From positions 1-5,282 of the forward strand of contig JAQGII010000043.1 in assembly GCA_028291305.1 (NCBI GenBank): a stretch of DNA of 5,282 bases, given 5' to 3'. The position numbers and the translations under genes were made by a program. The stretch's first letter is position 1; every line of letters starts with the position of its first letter. The notes below the pieces were generated by a model. That model saw only the letters and a program-made list of their open reading frames with translations. It made no database searches and was not told the DNA's origin. This stretch comes from Caulobacteraceae bacterium. Lineage in GTDB: Bacteria; Pseudomonadota; Alphaproteobacteria; Caulobacterales; Caulobacteraceae. Shown here one piece after another: positions 4,723 through 5,282 of the stretch.

Positions 4723-5282
4723 TTCCCGGTCAGCGTGAAGGGCCGGGCGAAATCCTCGAAGGCGTAGCCCTGGAAATAGAGCAGGGCGGTGAGGTCGGCG
4801 TGGTCGATGCGCGCGTCGGCCTGGGCCGCCACCACCGGCTTGGCGCGATAGGCGACGCCCAGGCCCGCCGCCTCGATCATCGCCAGGTCGTTGGCCCCAT
4901 CGCCGATGGCGATGGCCGCCGACGGCCCCACGCCCAGCAGGGCCGCTTCCTCGCGCAGGGCGGCCAGCTTGGCCTCGCGGCCGAGGATCGGCTCCTCCAC
5001 CGTCCCCGCCAGCACCTCGCCGTCTTCGACGAACCGGTTGGCCCGGTCGGCCTGGAAGCCGGCGGTCTCGGCCACCCGGTGGGTGAAGAAGGTGAAGCCG
5101 CCCGACACCAGCACGCAGCGCACGCCCTTGGCGCGCAGGGTGCGCACCAGGGTCTCGGCGCCGGGATTGAGGCGCACCCGCTCGTCGTAGCAGCGCTGCA
5201 GCGCCTCGCGGTTGAGGCCCTTGAGCATGCCCACCCGCTCGCGCAGGGCGCCCTCGAAGCCGATCTCGCCGCGCATGGCCCG
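4719..5282 (-). CDS. serB: Phosphoserine phosphatase, C-terminal 187 residues (5' end outside the window)
   Basis: A HAD-superfamily enzyme of L-serine biosynthesis that hydrolyses O-phospho-L-serine to serine in the cytoplasm. The window enters at ...RA-MRGE, so the N-terminal region and the DxDxT nucleophile motif lie beyond the right edge. Counting from the Met at 5276, visible landmarks are the substrate-binding MRGEIGFEGALRERV (1-15), LKGL (18-21), motif II VLVSGGF (55-61) with Ser58, motif III Lys103 in GREAKLAAL, and motif IV GDGANDLAMI (125-134) followed by AGLGVAYRAKP. The order and spacing match bacterial SerB closely. The Met at 5274-5276 is internal, not a start. The gene converges on the beta-barrel gene with no spacer. 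Confidence 0.93.
   Translation of the reverse strand, partial: RAMRGEIGFEGALRERVGMLKGLNREALQRCYDERVRLNPGAETLVRTLRAKGVRCVLVSGGFTFFTHRVAETAGFQADRANRFVEDGEVLAGTVEEPILGREAKLAALREEAALLGVGPSAAIAIGDGANDLAMIEAAGLGVAYRAKPVVAAQADARIDHADLTALLYFQGYAFEDFARPFTLTGN

Noticed and set aside
4891..5190. 99-aa + strand frame opposite serB
   Set aside because: Ser/Arg/Pro-rich antisense frame over strongly matching SerB motifs.
1..5282. Mobile element, CRISPR array, tRNA or toxin-antitoxin content
   Set aside because: No transposase or integrase, terminal repeats, spaced direct repeats, cloverleaf or recognisable toxin/antitoxin sequence was found by reading both strands.

Overview
The window looks like chromosomal DNA of a high-GC alphaproteobacterium, most plausibly from the Caulobacterales (Caulobacter/Phenylobacterium type). 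This is inferred from the base composition, the FPP-synthase and SerB sequence types, an apparently leaderless promoter, and a FecR-like/outer-membrane-protein pair. No phage, transposon, CRISPR, tRNA or rRNA signal was seen. The genes are tightly packed: six coding regions, five on the + strand and one entering from the right on the - strand.

Left part (1-1080): a regulatory stretch with two inverted-repeat systems precedes a 275-aa hydroxycinnamoyl-CoA hydratase-lyase. This enzyme converts feruloyl-CoA or p-coumaroyl-CoA to vanillin or 4-hydroxybenzaldehyde plus acetyl-CoA in lignin-phenol catabolism. It lacks one of the two tyrosines remembered as contacting the substrate phenol in the Pseudomonas enzyme. 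A GC-rich hairpin closes the unit.

Middle (1080-2460): a housekeeping farnesyl diphosphate synthase (ispA) appears to be transcribed from its own promoter as a leaderless mRNA. Next comes a 71-aa protein of unknown function behind a leader with two stem-loops, then an interval dense in dyad symmetry with a 10-bp hairpin.

Right part (2460-5282): a 123-aa orphan protein is followed, in the same reading frame after one stop codon, by a membrane-anchored FecR-like protein that lacks the usual cytoplasmic anti-sigma domain. A 14-bp perfect palindrome covers its proposed start codon. Its gene overlaps by ATGA with a gene for a small outer-membrane beta-barrel of the phenol-degradation 'transporter' type, so the two are probably translationally coupled and may form an inner-membrane/periplasm/outer-membrane unit. 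On the other strand the last gene is the C-terminal part of phosphoserine phosphatase SerB. Its stop codon overlaps the barrel gene's stop in a shared CTAG.

The most unusual part is the FecR-like/beta-barrel pair with its palindrome and upstream orphan. It has no sigma factor or TonB receptor in view, so it does not match the classical FecIR-FecA signalling layout. I see no firm evidence for a wholly new system, and homology statements rest on remembered family sequences, not on searches.
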